Source: Bog-756 sp038210245
GTDB lineage: Bacteria; Actinomycetota; Acidimicrobiia; Acidimicrobiales; RAAP-2
NCBI GenBank assembly: GCA_038210245.1
Contig: JBBQWW010000007.1
Location: 1-64,000, forward strand
Reading direction: 5' to 3'
DNA: 64,000 bases
Below, piece after piece: positions 8,192 to 15,930 of the stretch. The notes beneath the pieces were generated by a model. It saw nothing but the letters and a program-made list of their open reading frames with translations. It had not been told where the DNA came from and did not search any database. The position numbers and the translations under genes are program-made. Each line of letters begins with the position of its first letter. The first letter of the stretch is position 1.

Positions 8192-9115
8192 ATGAGCGAG
8201 TTCCTGGACGGAAAGGTGGTGGCCATCACCGGCGCCGGTGGTGGCATCGGCCGGGCGGTGGCGCTGGCTGCAGCAGCCGAGGGGGCCCGGGTGGTGGTGG
8301 CCGACATCGGTGTGGGCCTGGCCGGCGAGGACCCGAAGAGCGAGGTGGCCGAGGCCCTGGTGGCGGAGATCGAGGCTGCCGGTGGGGAAGCCGTAGCCGT
8401 GGGCGAGAGCGTGACCACCCTGGAGGGTGGCGAGAAGATCGTGGGCGCCGGCATCGAGCGTTGGGGCCGGATCGACGGGGTGGTGTGCATCGCCGGCATC
8501 CTGCGGGAGCGGATGCTGTTCAACATGGCCGAGGATGAGTGGGATGCGGTCGTCGAGACGCACCTGAAGGGACACTTCACCCTGTTCCGGGCCGCTTCGG
8601 CCATCATGCGCAAGCAGGAGGGTGGCGGGTCACTGGTGGCCTTCACGTCCGGTGCCTTCGCCGGCAGCGTGGCCCAGGCCAACTATGCCGCCGCCAAGGG
8701 TGGGATCGTCTCCCTGGTCCGGTCGGCAGCCGCCGGCCTCAACCGGTACGGCATCACCGCCAACGCCGTGGCCCCGGTGGCCCGGACCCGGATGTCGGCC
8801 AATGTGCCCATGGACCTCGCCGAGATGGGCGACCCCGAGGACGTGGCGCCGCTGGTGGTCTTCCTGCTCTCGGACCAGGCCAAACACGTCACCGGACAGG
8901 TCTACACCTCGGTCGGCCCGAAGATCGCCGTCTGGAACCAGCCTCGCGAGGTGCGTGCCGTCTACGCCGACGGTCGCTGGACCCCCCAGGACATCGCTGC
9001 CCGGCTGGACTCGACGGTGGGTCAGGAGCGCATGCCCCTGCTCGACCAGTTGGAGGCCTACCGCCAGGCCGCCGAAGCCAAGGCAGCCGCCGAGGCGGCC
9101 GGCGAGGGGAAGTAA
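8192..9115 (+). CDS. SDR family NAD(P)-dependent dehydrogenase
   Basis: The 307-residue enzyme has a Rossmann cofactor motif TGAGGGIG (residues about 14-21), VADIG acidic strand end, CIAGI in place of the usual NAG, and the catalytic pair Ser (TSGAFAGSV) and Tyr-Lys (YAAAKGG). A C-terminal extension of about 55 residues ends in an Ala/Glu/Lys-rich helix. The sequence resembles the 3-hydroxyacyl-CoA dehydrogenase domain of HSD17B4-type proteins. ATG 8192 follows GAGAGGCAGTAGGCA. Together with the divergent acyl-CoA synthetase and the KstR-like site it probably acts in acyl-CoA or steroid oxidation. The hydroxyacyl substrate is inferred. Confidence 0.85.
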   Translation: MSEFLDGKVVAITGAGGGIGRAVALAAAAEGARVVVADIGVGLAGEDPKSEVAEALVAEIEAAGGEAVAVGESVTTLEGGEKIVGAGIERWGRIDGVVCIAGILRERMLFNMAEDEWDAVVETHLKGHFTLFRAASAIMRKQEGGGSLVAFTSGAFAGSVAQANYAAAKGGIVSLVRSAAAGLNRYGITANAVAPVARTRMSANVPMDLAEMGDPEDVAPLVVFLLSDQAKHVTGQVYTSVGPKIAVWNQPREVRAVYADGRWTPQDIAARLDSTVGQERMPLLDQLEAYRQAAEAKAAAEAAGEGK

Positions 9116-9168
9116 GGGCGCCACGGGGCCGATGACCCGCTCCGCATCCCCCCGGCCCTGGGGTGGTC

Positions 9169-9534
9169 TTACCCGGTGCCCAACACACAGAACTCGTTCC
9201 CCTCGGGATCGGCCAGCACCACCCAGTCCTCGTCCCCGTCCTGACCTACTGAGACCGGAGTGGCTCCCAGGTCTCGCAGCCGGTCCACCTCGGCCTCCTG
9301 ATCGTCGGGGGTGAGGTCAAGGTGGATCCGGTTCTTGACCGACTTGGACTCGGGCACCTCCAGGAAGAGGAGCGGACGCACTGCGCCCCGGTCCAGGTGG
9401 TCACGGCCGGGTTCGACCCAGACGTCCCCGTCTTCGTCCTCCCGCCACTCCCAGTCGAGGACCTCGGCCCAGAAGCGGGCCAGGGACACCGGGTCCTCGG
9501 CGTCGACGGTGACCGTCTCGATGCGCAGTGCCAT
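9169..9534 (-). CDS. VOC (glyoxalase/bleomycin-resistance fold) protein
   Basis: A 121-residue single-domain protein with two beta-alpha-beta-beta-beta halves: TVDAEDPVSLARFWAEVLDW at the start, then NRIHLDLTPDDQEAEVDRL and WVVLADPEGNEFCVL. These are typical of small actinobacterial VOC proteins. The metal-ligand positions are only partly evident (His in RIHLDL, Glu in GNEFCVL). The start is ATG 9534. It stands alone on the minus strand before the MauD-like operon. The substrate is unknown. Confidence 0.85.
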   Translation of the reverse strand: MALRIETVTVDAEDPVSLARFWAEVLDWEWREDEDGDVWVEPGRDHLDRGAVRPLLFLEVPESKSVKNRIHLDLTPDDQEAEVDRLRDLGATPVSVGQDGDEDWVVLADPEGNEFCVLGTG

Positions 9535-9747
9535 GGTGCCAGTGTGCCCCGTCCGGGGACCTGATGACGGAGTAGGGCTTCGATTGGGCGAGCCACCCAC
9601 GGCGAATGCCCGGCGGTCGCTTCCTTCACCCCTGCATCCGAGGTCACCGGCGATACACCGATTCCGTGGCGGTGCTCCCTAGCATGAGGTCCGATCAGGG
9701 GCCTCGAGCCGTGTGGCCCCGTCGTCTCGAGCATCGGGAGGTAGCAC

Positions 9748-10629
9748 GTGGTTGCCCTGGCCATCGTCTTGAGCGCGGTCGTCCTGTTGTTGGCGGTGTT
9801 GGTGGCCGGACTGCTCCGCAGCCACGCCGACATACTGAAGGCCCTCCACGACCTGGGAGTGGGGGTAGGTGAGCCCGGAAGCGCACACGACCATGCTCAC
9901 GCTGATCACCGGACCGGCGCCCCCGGTCCGGGTGCGACCGGCCCGGTCCAGGTGCCTCTGACCCTCGGGCCGCCGCTCCCCGGCGAGCGCAGCTCGACGT
10001 CGGCCCCCACGGTGGTCGGAGTGACGCCACGGGGAGACGCCCTGGCCATTGCCGTCACCGGCGGCGACCAGCTCACGTTGCTGGCCTTCCTCTCCTCGGG
10101 CTGCGCCACCTGCGCTGGGTTCTGGATGGCCTTCCAGACTCCCGACCAGCTGGGGCTCTCGGCCCGTACCCGCTTGGTGGTCGTGACGAAAGGGCCGGAC
10201 CTGGAGATCCCGGCCGAGGTCGCCGCTCAGGCCTCCCCCGGTCTACCCGTGGTCATGTCCACCGAGGCCTGGGGTGACTACGAGGTGCCGGGATCGCCGT
10301 TCTTCGTCCTGGTCGACGGCGAGACGGGAGCCCGAATCGGGGAAGGGGTGGCCAACCACTTCCACCAGGTGGCCGAGCTGGTCCGGCGGGCCGAGTCCGA
10401 CACCCGGGTGTTCTCCGTAGGCAGCGCCAGCCGCAGCTTTGCCGACGGTCTCGACGGCCCTGAACGGGAGTTGGACAACGACCGCGAGCTCCGCAGGGCG
10501 GGGATCCTCCCCGGCGACCCGAGCCTCTACCCATCATCCCTCGACGAGCTCTACGGACCGACCGGTCAACCCCTGCGGCCGCCGAAGGACGGGGTCTCCG
10601 CCCGGGAGCCCATCGGCAGGGTCGGCTGA
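9748..10629 (+). CDS. MauD-like membrane-anchored thioredoxin-fold protein
   Basis: The 293-residue protein has an N-terminal membrane anchor (ALAIVLSAVVLLLAVLVAGLL). A His/Gly/Pro-rich linker follows, then a thioredoxin-like domain facing outward with a redox motif in FLSSGCATCAGFW (CxxC, residues about 118-121) and a cis-Pro strand GSPFFVLVDG. This matches MauD, which assists disulfide formation in the methylamine dehydrogenase light chain. GTG 9748 is preceded by GGAGG. It is the first gene of a five-gene coupled unit that also has MauE-like and CcdA-like membrane proteins and a 28-Cys exported protein, its likely substrate. The C-terminal 90 residues are of unknown function. Confidence 0.82.
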   Translation: MVALAIVLSAVVLLLAVLVAGLLRSHADILKALHDLGVGVGEPGSAHDHAHADHRTGAPGPGATGPVQVPLTLGPPLPGERSSTSAPTVVGVTPRGDALAIAVTGGDQLTLLAFLSSGCATCAGFWMAFQTPDQLGLSARTRLVVVTKGPDLEIPAEVAAQASPGLPVVMSTEAWGDYEVPGSPFFVLVDGETGARIGEGVANHFHQVAELVRRAESDTRVFSVGSASRSFADGLDGPERELDNDRELRRAGILPGDPSLYPSSLDELYGPTGQPLRPPKDGVSAREPIGRVG

Positions 10630-10631
10630 GC

Positions 10632-11144
10632 GTGGCGGTACTCCGTGCCCACGGCATCGCCGCGTCTCTCCCCAGCGGGTTCGAGGGCCGCATCTTCATT
10701 CGTCCGGCCATCGGACGCGAGGTGCCCTTCCCGGTGGCCAACTTCGCCACCTTCGCCCTCCCGGCCGACGTGGGCGACTTCGGGAGCGGAGCGGTCAACC
10801 TCATGAGTACCTCGGACATCTTCACCACCCTCTTCGAGTACGGCCCCGAGAGCCTGGGCCGTCCGCTCTTCGCCCGCCAGGGCATGCCCCGGTCCCTGTC
10901 ACCTACCGACTTCCGCCCCTATGTGCTGCGTCGAGGACTCAACGGTCAGTCGGGCTCCCAGTGGTTCTTCACCGAGGCCGGTAGGCCTTTCACCCTGTAT
11001 GTGGTCCTCGGCAGCCACGTCCAGCGGAACCTGTTGGTCCCCCGGGTCAACGACCTGATCGGGGCCCTGGCCGTCGACCCCGTGGCGCTCCCCTCCAGCC
11101 CTCCGACCAGCTTCTCCGCCTCCGTGGGGGCCCCGTGGAACTGA
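10632..11144 (+). CDS. Conserved hypothetical protein in Mau-like operon
   Basis: The 170-residue product has no signal peptide, no membrane segment and no cysteine. It begins at GTG 10632, two bases after the MauD-like stop, and overlaps the MauE-like start by 10 bases, so it belongs to the same operon. Visible features are a globular hydrophobic pattern (GFEGRIFIRP, NFATFALPADVGDFG, FTTLFEYGPE) and a C-terminal segment RPFTLYVVLGSH. I do not recognise a family. The position suggests a cytoplasmic role in making or exporting the Cys-rich protein, for example as chaperone before Tat export, but that is speculation. Confidence 0.8.
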   Translation: MAVLRAHGIAASLPSGFEGRIFIRPAIGREVPFPVANFATFALPADVGDFGSGAVNLMSTSDIFTTLFEYGPESLGRPLFARQGMPRSLSPTDFRPYVLRRGLNGQSGSQWFFTEAGRPFTLYVVLGSHVQRNLLVPRVNDLIGALAVDPVALPSSPPTSFSASVGAPWN

Positions 11145-11698
11145 TCGGCCTCTATCTGGTGGCCTGCGGGCTCCTGGTGGCCGCGGGTGTGGCCAAGGCC
11201 CTCCGGCCCGACGACACCGCCCTGGCGCTGGCCGCCGTTCTCCCGCTGCGCCGGCGGACCGTGCGCACCCTGGTGCGGGTGGGCTCGGTGGCCGAGGTCG
11301 CCCTCGGGGTCACGGCCCTGGTCCTCCCCCGTCCGTGGTGGGCCGCGCTGGTGGCCCTGTCGTACGTGGCCTTCGCCGGATTCGTGGCCTACGCCCGGTC
11401 CACCGGTGGGGCCATCGCCAGCTGCGGCTGCTTCGGCACCCCGGACACCCCGGCCACACTCGTCCACGTGGTCGTCAACGCCGTATTGGCCCTGTCGGCG
11501 GCGGCCGTGGCCGTCTCGGCGCCGTCGGGCACCCTGGTCACCGTGCTGGCCCACCAGCCGGGCCATGGCGTTCCGTTGGTGGCGGTGAGCGCGTTGGCCG
11601 GATGGCTGGTCTACCTGGCCCTGTCGGTCCTGGCCGGTCTGCAGGCCGCCCGGGCCCTCACCGGCGTCACCTTCGCCAGCCGGGGGACCGCCCCGTGA
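11135..11698 (+). CDS. MauE-like (DoxX-fold) redox membrane protein
   Basis: The 187-residue integral membrane protein has four hydrophobic segments: LIGLYLVACGLLVAAGVAKA, VAEVALGVTALVL with WWAALVALSYVAFAGFVAY, VHVVVNAVLALSAAAVAV, and LAGWLVYLALSVLAGL. Its hallmark is SCGCFGTPDTP between segments, the C-x-C motif typical of MauE, the membrane partner of MauD in light-chain disulfide formation. GTG 11135 overlaps the preceding gene by 10 bases. Its own stop overlaps the next start (GTGA). It probably exchanges thiol/disulfide equivalents with the MauD-like protein at 9748. The electron acceptor is unknown. Confidence 0.8.
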   Translation: MELIGLYLVACGLLVAAGVAKALRPDDTALALAAVLPLRRRTVRTLVRVGSVAEVALGVTALVLPRPWWAALVALSYVAFAGFVAYARSTGGAIASCGCFGTPDTPATLVHVVVNAVLALSAAAVAVSAPSGTLVTVLAHQPGHGVPLVAVSALAGWLVYLALSVLAGLQAARALTGVTFASRGTAP

Positions 11699-12852
11699 GC
11701 ACCACCCTGGTTGATCGGGCTTCGGGCTTCTTGGCCACCAGGCTCTCCCGGCGCAGCTTCATCAACCGGTCGGCCTACGCCGGCAGCGCCGTGGCCATCG
11801 GCTCCGGTCTCGACCTGGTGCTCAAACCGGGAACGGCCTACGGGCTGGTGTGCAACTGCGGCAACAGCAACTGCGGGTGCGGATCGACCTGCTGTGCCGG
11901 CTTCACCGAGTTCTGCTGCTCGGTCAACGGCGGCTACAACTACTGCCCCACCAACACGGTGATGGGTGGGTGGTGGAAGGCGGACAACTCCACCTACTGC
12001 GGCGGTCCGCGCTACTACATGGACTGCAACGCCACCTGCCAGTGCTCCACGGGCTGTGGAAACGGATGGGGCTTCTGCGAGCCCGGCTGTGACGGGGTCA
12101 ACTGCGGCTGTGGGCCCAACGGCTGCAACTCCTACGTCACCGGGTGCTTCCAGTTCCGCTATGGCCAGTGCAACCAGCAACTCGACTGCATCGGCCGGAT
12201 CGTGTGCCGGGTGGTGGCCTGCGTGCCCCCGTGGGAGGTGGACCCCACCTGCACCACCACCAACGCCCAGGACAACTCCACGGCCCAGCAGAACGCCGCG
12301 TGCTGGACCCCGGCCTTCCCCTCGCCACCGCCGGCCCCCTGCACCTCCACCCTGACCAACTGCCAGGTGGTGGGCATGGCCCCGAGCTCGGACGGCGCCG
12401 GATACGGGATCGTCACCTCGTTCGGCCGGATGCTGCCCTACGGGGACTTCCCCAATGCCGGTGACGAGTCGGGTGTGGCGCTGGCCGAGCCCATGGTCGG
12501 CATGGGTCTGCGGGCCACCGGGGGCTACTACCTGGTGGCCACCGACGGCGGCATCTTCTCGTTCGGCGGGGCCCCCTTCTACGGCTCCATGGGCGGCCAG
12601 CACCTCAACCAGCCCATGGTGGGCATGGCCGTGACCCCGTCCGGCCACGGCTACTGGACGGTGGCCACCGACGGCGGCATCTTCTCCTTCGGTGACGCCC
12701 AGTTCTTCGGCTCCATGGGCGGCCAGCACCTCAACCAGCCCATCGTGGGCATGGCCGGTCCGCCCACCGGCCAGGGCTACTGGTTGGTGGCCCGCGACGG
12801 CGGCATCTTCACCTTCAGCACCACGTTCTACGGATCGGCGGCCTCGCCGTGA
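11695..12852 (+). CDS. Tat-exported 28-Cys protein, MADH-light-chain-like, with surface repeats
   Basis: The 385-residue protein starts at a GTG overlapping the MauE-like stop. Residues 16-39 form a twin-arginine signal (LSRRSFINRSAYAGSAVAIG). Residues 53-223 contain 28 cysteines, an even number. The segment FCCSVNGGYNYCPTNT-x4-WW can be aligned with the methylamine dehydrogenase light-chain segment that carries the first TTQ tryptophan (W93/W94 here). The position of the second TTQ tryptophan reads TGCFQF (G150-C151), so a standard TTQ cofactor is not expected. From about residue 224, one degenerate and three clear GYW-type repeats follow. Likely a disulfide-rich surface protein matured by the neighbouring redox proteins. 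Enzymatic function is unproven. Confidence 0.8.
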   Translation: MSTTLVDRASGFLATRLSRRSFINRSAYAGSAVAIGSGLDLVLKPGTAYGLVCNCGNSNCGCGSTCCAGFTEFCCSVNGGYNYCPTNTVMGGWWKADNSTYCGGPRYYMDCNATCQCSTGCGNGWGFCEPGCDGVNCGCGPNGCNSYVTGCFQFRYGQCNQQLDCIGRIVCRVVACVPPWEVDPTCTTTNAQDNSTAQQNAACWTPAFPSPPPAPCTSTLTNCQVVGMAPSSDGAGYGIVTSFGRMLPYGDFPNAGDESGVALAEPMVGMGLRATGGYYLVATDGGIFSFGGAPFYGSMGGQHLNQPMVGMAVTPSGHGYWTVATDGGIFSFGDAQFFGSMGGQHLNQPIVGMAGPPTGQGYWLVARDGGIFTFSTTFYGSAASP

Positions 12853-13688
12853 CCCTCTGGCTCCTGGTGACGGCGGCAGCGGTGGCGGTGGCCGCCGCCG
12901 TGCGATCCACCTGGTCGCCGTGCGGTCTGTCCATGCTGTCCACTATCACCCCGTTTGGCGAGCGGGGGAAGGGTCACTCCTACCCGGCCACGGCGTCGTG
13001 GTTCGTGGCCGGTGCCAGCCTCGGTGGCGCCACCCTGGGTCTGGGCATGGCCGGGCTGGCCCTGGCCGTGGGTGGCCTGGGCCTGTCCGACACGACGACC
13101 GGAACCCTGGCCCTGGCGGCGGTGCTGGCGGCCGCGGTGTCCGACTCGGGTGTCGTTGGGGCCCGCCTGCCCTTCCATCGCCGACAGGTCAACGAGCGAT
13201 GGCTGGACCGCTACCGGCCTTGGGTCTACGGGGCCGGGTTCGGGTGGCAGATCGGTTGTGGCCTGGCCACCTACATCACGACCGCCGCCGTCTATCTGAT
13301 GATCGTGCTCGGGGCCCTGACCGGACAACCGTGGGTGGCCCTGGCCCTCGGGACCGGCTTCGGCTGCCTGCGGGGGACAGCCGTGCTGCTCACCCGGCAC
13401 GTCTCGGACCCCTCGACCTTGCGGGAGTTCCACCGTCGGTTCTTCCGGATGGGCCCGGCCGCCGACCGGGTGGTGGTCGGAGTGGAACTCACGTCGGCGG
13501 CGGTCGTCACCCTGAGCCTGCGCACACCGTCCGCCTGCATCATGGTGGGGCTGGCGGCCATGGCCACGGCGGTGAGTGTCGTAGGGCAGGCCCGGCACGG
13601 CCGCTCCGCCCCAGCGACCTGTCCCGTGCCCGTCCCGGGCGCCGACCACGTACGGGCAGCGTCGGGCGGAGGCACCCGGCCCGGCTGA
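12849..13688 (+). CDS. CcdA/DsbD-like polytopic membrane protein
   Basis: The 279-residue protein has about six to seven hydrophobic segments. Two carry cysteines in CcdA-like settings: TWSPCGLSMLSTITP in the first segment (compare SPC-x-LP of CcdA) and FGWQIGCGLATYIT in a later one (compare FGW-TPC). CcdA proteins carry reducing equivalents across the membrane to outward thioredoxins. Start GTG 12849 overlaps the stop of the Cys-rich gene (GTGA). It would supply reductant to the MauD-like protein for disulfide proofreading of the 28-Cys product. The homology is remote and the direction of electron flow is inferred. An unrelated six-TM protein is the alternative. Confidence 0.65.
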   Translation: MTLWLLVTAAAVAVAAAVRSTWSPCGLSMLSTITPFGERGKGHSYPATASWFVAGASLGGATLGLGMAGLALAVGGLGLSDTTTGTLALAAVLAAAVSDSGVVGARLPFHRRQVNERWLDRYRPWVYGAGFGWQIGCGLATYITTAAVYLMIVLGALTGQPWVALALGTGFGCLRGTAVLLTRHVSDPSTLREFHRRFFRMGPAADRVVVGVELTSAAVVTLSLRTPSACIMVGLAAMATAVSVVGQARHGRSAPATCPVPVPGADHVRAASGGGTRPG

Positions 13689-13695
13689 CCGGGCC
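13678..13695. terminator. Hairpin terminator at end of Mau-like operon
   Basis: GGCCCGG-CTGA-CCGGGCC forms a perfect 7-bp stem whose four-base loop is CTGA, so the operon's TGA stop lies in the loop. It lies between convergent genes (stops at 13688 and 13727) and could end both transcripts. Confidence 0.6.
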
Positions 13696-13726
13696 CTTCC
13701 ACCCGCCCCGGGCGACGGCCCCAGAC

Positions 13727-14791
13727 TCAGTCGTCGTCGGTGCCCGGGGCGCCCTCGGCGTCCGGGTGGTTGACGGCGGGGACCGACGGCACCACCGCCG
13801 GAACGGGATTCGTGAGGGTGGCGCGGCCGGAGTCGTCGTCGATGACCGCGTCGGTTCCTCCGGCTCCGTCAGCTCCGTCGGCTTCGTCAGAGTCGTCGGG
13901 GATCTCGTCGGGGGAGCCGGAGGACCCTGAGGACTCCGAGGAGCCGGGGGCAGGGTCGCCCCCCTCGCCACGCCGCCAGCGCTGCAGGGGGCCCAGGCGG
14001 GTGATGAGCAACGCCGCTCCCACCGCGGCCAGGGCGATGCCCGCCGCCTGGACCAGCAGCGAGCCCAAATGGCCGTCCTCGCCCAGCCAGAGGTGCTCGT
14101 CCAGAAAGCGCTCGATGCCCCAGAGCACCATGCCCACCCCGATGACGATGCCGGCCGGGGGCAGCCGGACCGGCGCCGGCTCGACCCCGTCCTCGGGCGG
14201 CAACGGACCGGGTGCCGACGAGTGCAGCCACCGTTCGACCAGTAGCAGGATGCCGAAGATGGCGAAGTCCTCCATGGCCTGGAAGATGGGCACGGGCAGC
14301 CGGCGGCCCTGCTGGCCGGCGTAGTACATCCCGAACCACTGGTTGGTGGGGTGACCGCCACCGGCCACCATCAGCTGGGGCCCGAGGAGGCGACCCATGC
14401 CCCAACACGCCATCAGCACCGGGGCCATGAGGTCGGCGAAGCGGAGGCCGGGTAGCTCCGGACATCGTCGACGCGTGCTGACGATGGCTACCGGCACGGC
14501 GAACAGGAGTCCCCCGAACGACGACAGACCCCCCTGCCAGATGGCGAAGACCTGACTCGCATGGTGGGAGTAGTACGAGAGGTTGGACACCACGTGGAGG
14601 GCGCGGGCCCCGACGATGGCGGCGATGATGACCCACACGAACATCCCGGTCACCCACTGCCAGGGATAGCCGGCCCGGCGCAGTCGCCGCTCGGTGTAGC
14701 GGAGGCCGAACCAGAAGGTGAGGGCCAGTCCGATCCCGTAGGTGTGGACCTCGAGGAACCAGACGTGGAACGCGACGGGGATGGGTCTCAC
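13727..14791 (-). CDS. Prolipoprotein diacylglyceryl transferase family protein (divergent Lgt)
   Basis: The 354-residue membrane protein has the Lgt layout: an N-terminal FHVWFLEVHTYGIGLAL segment, WQGGLSSFGGLLFAV, LMACWGMGRLLGPQL and GHPTNQWFGMYY, then PVPIFQAMEDFAIF and further membrane helices. Lgt transfers diacylglycerol to prolipoproteins. The usual S-F-H-G-G-L motif with an essential His reads S-S-F-G-G-L here, and the G-R-I-G-N signature is degenerate, so catalysis is doubtful. The last 75 residues are an acidic Ser/Asp/Glu tail. GTG 14791 is chosen because residues from PIPVAFHVW match the family start. It may be a paralogue with another role. Confidence 0.7.
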   Translation of the reverse strand: MRPIPVAFHVWFLEVHTYGIGLALTFWFGLRYTERRLRRAGYPWQWVTGMFVWVIIAAIVGARALHVVSNLSYYSHHASQVFAIWQGGLSSFGGLLFAVPVAIVSTRRRCPELPGLRFADLMAPVLMACWGMGRLLGPQLMVAGGGHPTNQWFGMYYAGQQGRRLPVPIFQAMEDFAIFGILLLVERWLHSSAPGPLPPEDGVEPAPVRLPPAGIVIGVGMVLWGIERFLDEHLWLGEDGHLGSLLVQAAGIALAAVGAALLITRLGPLQRWRRGEGGDPAPGSSESSGSSGSPDEIPDDSDEADGADGAGGTDAVIDDDSGRATLTNPVPAVVPSVPAVNHPDAEGAPGTDDD

Positions 14792-15043
14792 GGTGCAGGG
14801 GGTCTCATGGTCGAGGAGTGCCCGGTCCGAGACGCAACCGGCACCCATCCAGTATGCCCCAGCCGCCCGGTAGGGTGGCACCGGGCCCACCCGCCGACGG
14901 GTTCGCCGGGGCCTCCCGGATTGGCCCCGGGCCCGACGGGGGTTTTGGCCACGCTGGCCACAGGGTGGCTCGCCGTGGGACGCTCCGGGCTGGTTACGGT
15001 GGCCGCGGGCTCCCGTGCCGCTGACGTTCGAGACAGGGGAGAC

Positions 15044-15841
15044 ATGCGAGAACTTGCCGGGAGGGTGGCCGTGGTCACCGGGGGAGGCTCGGGGATCGGG
15101 CTGGCCACCGCCACCCGGCTGGCCGCCGCCGGGGTGTCCGTGGCCGTGGTCGATCGGGACGGGGACACCGCCGAGCGGGCCGCCGCGTCCATCGGCGGGT
15201 TCGCCGTCCGGGCTGACGTGGGCCGGTCCGAGGCGTGGCCGGGCATCGTCGAGGCCGTCTCCGACCGCTTCGGAGGGATCGACCTGGTCCACCTCAACGC
15301 CGGGGTGATGACCGGCGAATCGGATATCACCGCCCTCAGCGACGAGGCCTACCGACGGGTCCTGTCGGTCAACGTCGACGGGGTGGTCTACGGCCTGCGG
15401 GCCCTGGTCCCGGCTCTGGCCGCCCGGGGTGGGGGGGCCATGGTGGCCACGGCGTCACTGGCCGGCCTCATCGGCTTCTCCCCCGACCCCATCTACTGCC
15501 TGACCAAACACGCCGTCGTGGGCCTGGTCCGTTCGGTCGTGCCCCAGTTGGCCGAACTGAACATCACCGTCAACGCCGTCTGCCCGAGCATCGTCGACAC
15601 TCCGTTGGTCGGCGAGAGCCGGAGCCTGCTCGAGTCCAGCGGGTTCCCCCTCATCGACCCCGATACCGTGGCCGAGGCCGTGGTCGACCGCCTGGCCGGT
15701 GAGGAGACGGGGCAGGCCATGGTCATCCAGGCGGGGCGGGAGGCGCTGCCGTACCGGTTCGCCCGACCCCCGGGCCCGCGTGCCGGTGGAACCGTCGGAC
15801 AGCTCCCGCCCTCAGAGTTTACCGCCCACGACCAGAGTTGA
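15044..15841 (+). CDS. SDR family oxidoreductase
   Basis: The 265-residue short-chain dehydrogenase has TGGGSGIG (residues about 12-19), Asp-containing VVDRDGD at the end of beta-2 (NAD preference), LNAGVMTG, catalytic Ser in TASLAGLIG and Tyr-Lys in YCLTKHA. The adenine-side motif PSIVDTPLV follows. Its start, ATG 15044, is preceded by AGGGGA at good spacing. The gene lies between the divergent Lgt-family gene and the convergent RipA-like gene and has no operon partner. The substrate is unknown. Confidence 0.88.
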   Translation: MRELAGRVAVVTGGGSGIGLATATRLAAAGVSVAVVDRDGDTAERAAASIGGFAVRADVGRSEAWPGIVEAVSDRFGGIDLVHLNAGVMTGESDITALSDEAYRRVLSVNVDGVVYGLRALVPALAARGGGAMVATASLAGLIGFSPDPIYCLTKHAVVGLVRSVVPQLAELNITVNAVCPSIVDTPLVGESRSLLESSGFPLIDPDTVAEAVVDRLAGEETGQAMVIQAGREALPYRFARPPGPRAGGTVGQLPPSEFTAHDQS

Positions 15842-15916
15842 GCCCGATCGAGGGACCGCGGGCCGGCCTCGGCAGTGCGTGAGGCGGGACGCAGATCAGA
15901 CGGAGGTGGGCCGGTC

Positions 15917-15930
15917 GAGCGCCGGCGCTC
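15917..15930. terminator. Palindrome between convergent genes
   Basis: GAGCGCCGGCGCTC is a perfect 14-bp palindrome touching the stop codon of the RipA-like gene and 75 bases after the SDR stop. It may act as a bidirectional terminator, though the lack of a loop makes this uncertain. Confidence 0.35.

Noticed and set aside
11695..12852. Calling the Cys-rich protein a functional methylamine dehydrogenase light chain
   Set aside because: No heavy chain, no MauG, and the second TTQ tryptophan appears missing; only a remote light-chain resemblance is claimed.
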